A DNA stretch of 5,055 nt from Candidatus Bathyarchaeota archaeon (GTDB lineage: Archaea; Thermoproteota; Bathyarchaeia; TCS64). The position numbers and the translations under genes are program-made. The stretch is taken from positions 1 through 5,055 of the forward strand of contig JAFGTA010000025.1 of the NCBI GenBank assembly GCA_016934355.1, in the 5' to 3' direction. Positions 4,512 to 5,055 of the stretch are shown in pieces (positions within the stretch are counted from its first letter, which is position 1; each line of letters begins with the position of its first letter). The notes beneath the pieces are model-generated. The model was not told where the DNA came from and ran no database searches. It worked only from the letters and a program-made list of their open reading frames with translations.

Positions 4512-5055
4512 TTATGGGTAGACGCGGCGCATGTCCCTCGGGAAAGGCACGGTGTCCCTGATGTGCTCAAGCTTCAGCATCCACATCAACACCCGCTCCA
4601 CGCCCAGCCCGAACCCGCTGTGCGGCACCGTCCCCCACTTGCGGAGGTCCATGTACCACGCGTAGTTCGACGGGTCCAGCCCGTCGTCGATGGTACGCTG
4701 GTAGAGCTGCTCATAGTTATGCACCCGCTGGCCGCCGCCTATGATCTCCCCGTACCCTGCGGGGGCGAGGAGGTCGGCGCTGAGCGTCACCTCCTCCCTG
4801 TCGGGGTTGGGCATGTGGTAGAAGGGCTTGATGCCGCTGGGGTAACCCACGATCCACGTCGGCTTCTCGAACTGCTGTGTGAGGGGGCCTTCCTGCTGCC
4901 ACCCGAAGTCGTCTCCCCAATACATCTCGACGTTCTGCTTCTGCACTGTCTCCACTGCGTCGTCGTAGCTCATCCGCGGGAAAGGCGGCTTCAGACTGGC
5001 CAGGTACTCCACGTCTCCCCCGGCCTTCTCAACCTTCCCGGGTATCTCCTCCCCG
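4512..5055 (-). CDS. asnS: Asparaginyl-tRNA synthetase, C-terminal part (N-terminus off the right edge)
   Basis: The frame is open from the right edge. Reading it back past the internal GTG at 5012 adds GEEIPGKVEKAGGD, giving 180 visible C-terminal residues of a protein usually over 400. Numbering from the GTG at 5012 as residue 1, the class II catalytic domain shows PPFPRMSYDDAV (9-20), the pocket strand GYPSGIKPFYHMPNP (56-70), GEIIGGGQRVHNYEQLYQR (88-106), YAWYMDLRKWGTVPHSGFGLGVERV (117-141; motif 3 arginine at the end of GLGVER) and the C-terminal PFPRDMRRVYP. The Y-x-W-Y-x-D-x-R-K-x-G-x-x-PH-x-G-x-GLG-x-ER pattern favours the Asn enzyme over the Asp enzyme. It charges tRNA-Asn with asparagine in the cytosol. 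Without the N-terminal anticodon-binding domain in view, an archaeal asparagine synthetase derived from AsnRS cannot be excluded. The TAA at 4514-4512 is followed by a T-tract. Confidence 0.85.
   Translation of the reverse strand, partial: GEEIPGKVEKAGGDVEYLASLKPPFPRMSYDDAVETVQKQNVEMYWGDDFGWQQEGPLTQQFEKPTWIVGYPSGIKPFYHMPNPDREEVTLSADLLAPAGYGEIIGGGQRVHNYEQLYQRTIDDGLDPSNYAWYMDLRKWGTVPHSGFGLGVERVLMWMLKLEHIRDTVPFPRDMRRVYP

Noticed and set aside
1..5055. CRISPR arrays, insertion sequences or tRNA genes
   Set aside because: No regularly spaced repeats, transposase motifs or complete cloverleaf were found on either strand.

Overview
The window reads as archaeal chromosomal DNA, G+C-rich by eye and dense in genes. 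Three things point to archaea. Several single genes have a TATA-like box about 25-35 nt before an ATG with no ribosome binding site, which is the leaderless pattern. Genes inside an operon instead carry a strong AGGAGGT. The protein families fit as well: a QueT/QueC pair that would feed archaeosine synthesis, an archaeal/eukaryal-style asparaginyl-tRNA synthetase and a DUF998 membrane protein. A TACK-type (Thermoproteota) host is a weak guess; nothing here fixes the lineage.

Layout: (1) On the minus strand, 1-700 holds a PHP-domain phosphoesterase cut by the left edge, and 749-1594 a class I SAM-dependent methyltransferase. (2) 1595-1778 is a divergent intergenic region. (3) On the plus strand, 1779-2072 encodes a 97-residue helical protein of unknown function. 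(4) 2073-2358 is a structured non-coding stretch with several inverted repeats, a promoter and a leader. (5) queT (2359-2835) and queC (2820-3479) overlap in one operon, followed by a DUF998 membrane protein (3528-4112). (6) On the minus strand, 4117-4476 encodes a 119-residue Cys-containing protein that converges on the DUF998 gene with a 4-bp gap. The C-terminal part of asnS (4512-5055) lies upstream of it and is cut by the right edge.

The functional core is the queT-queC pair. QueC makes preQ0 (7-cyano-7-deazaguanine), the base put into archaeal tRNA on the way to archaeosine. QueT is a predicted membrane carrier for 7-deazaguanine precursors. One operon could therefore combine synthesis and salvage.

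The most interesting signal is the queT leader. It contains ACCTCCT (2310-2316), a perfect 7-nt complement of the queT ribosome binding site AGGAGGT (2346-2352). That element lies in the loop of a second hairpin (2296-2302 with 2317-2323), and the two helices form a textbook H-type pseudoknot. In bacteria, preQ1-II riboswitches sit in front of genes of this same transporter family and use a pseudoknot of closely similar layout to hide the ribosome binding site. This window may therefore hold an undescribed archaeal translational switch that senses a 7-deazaguanine. The pairing is visible in the sequence; the ligand and function are inference.
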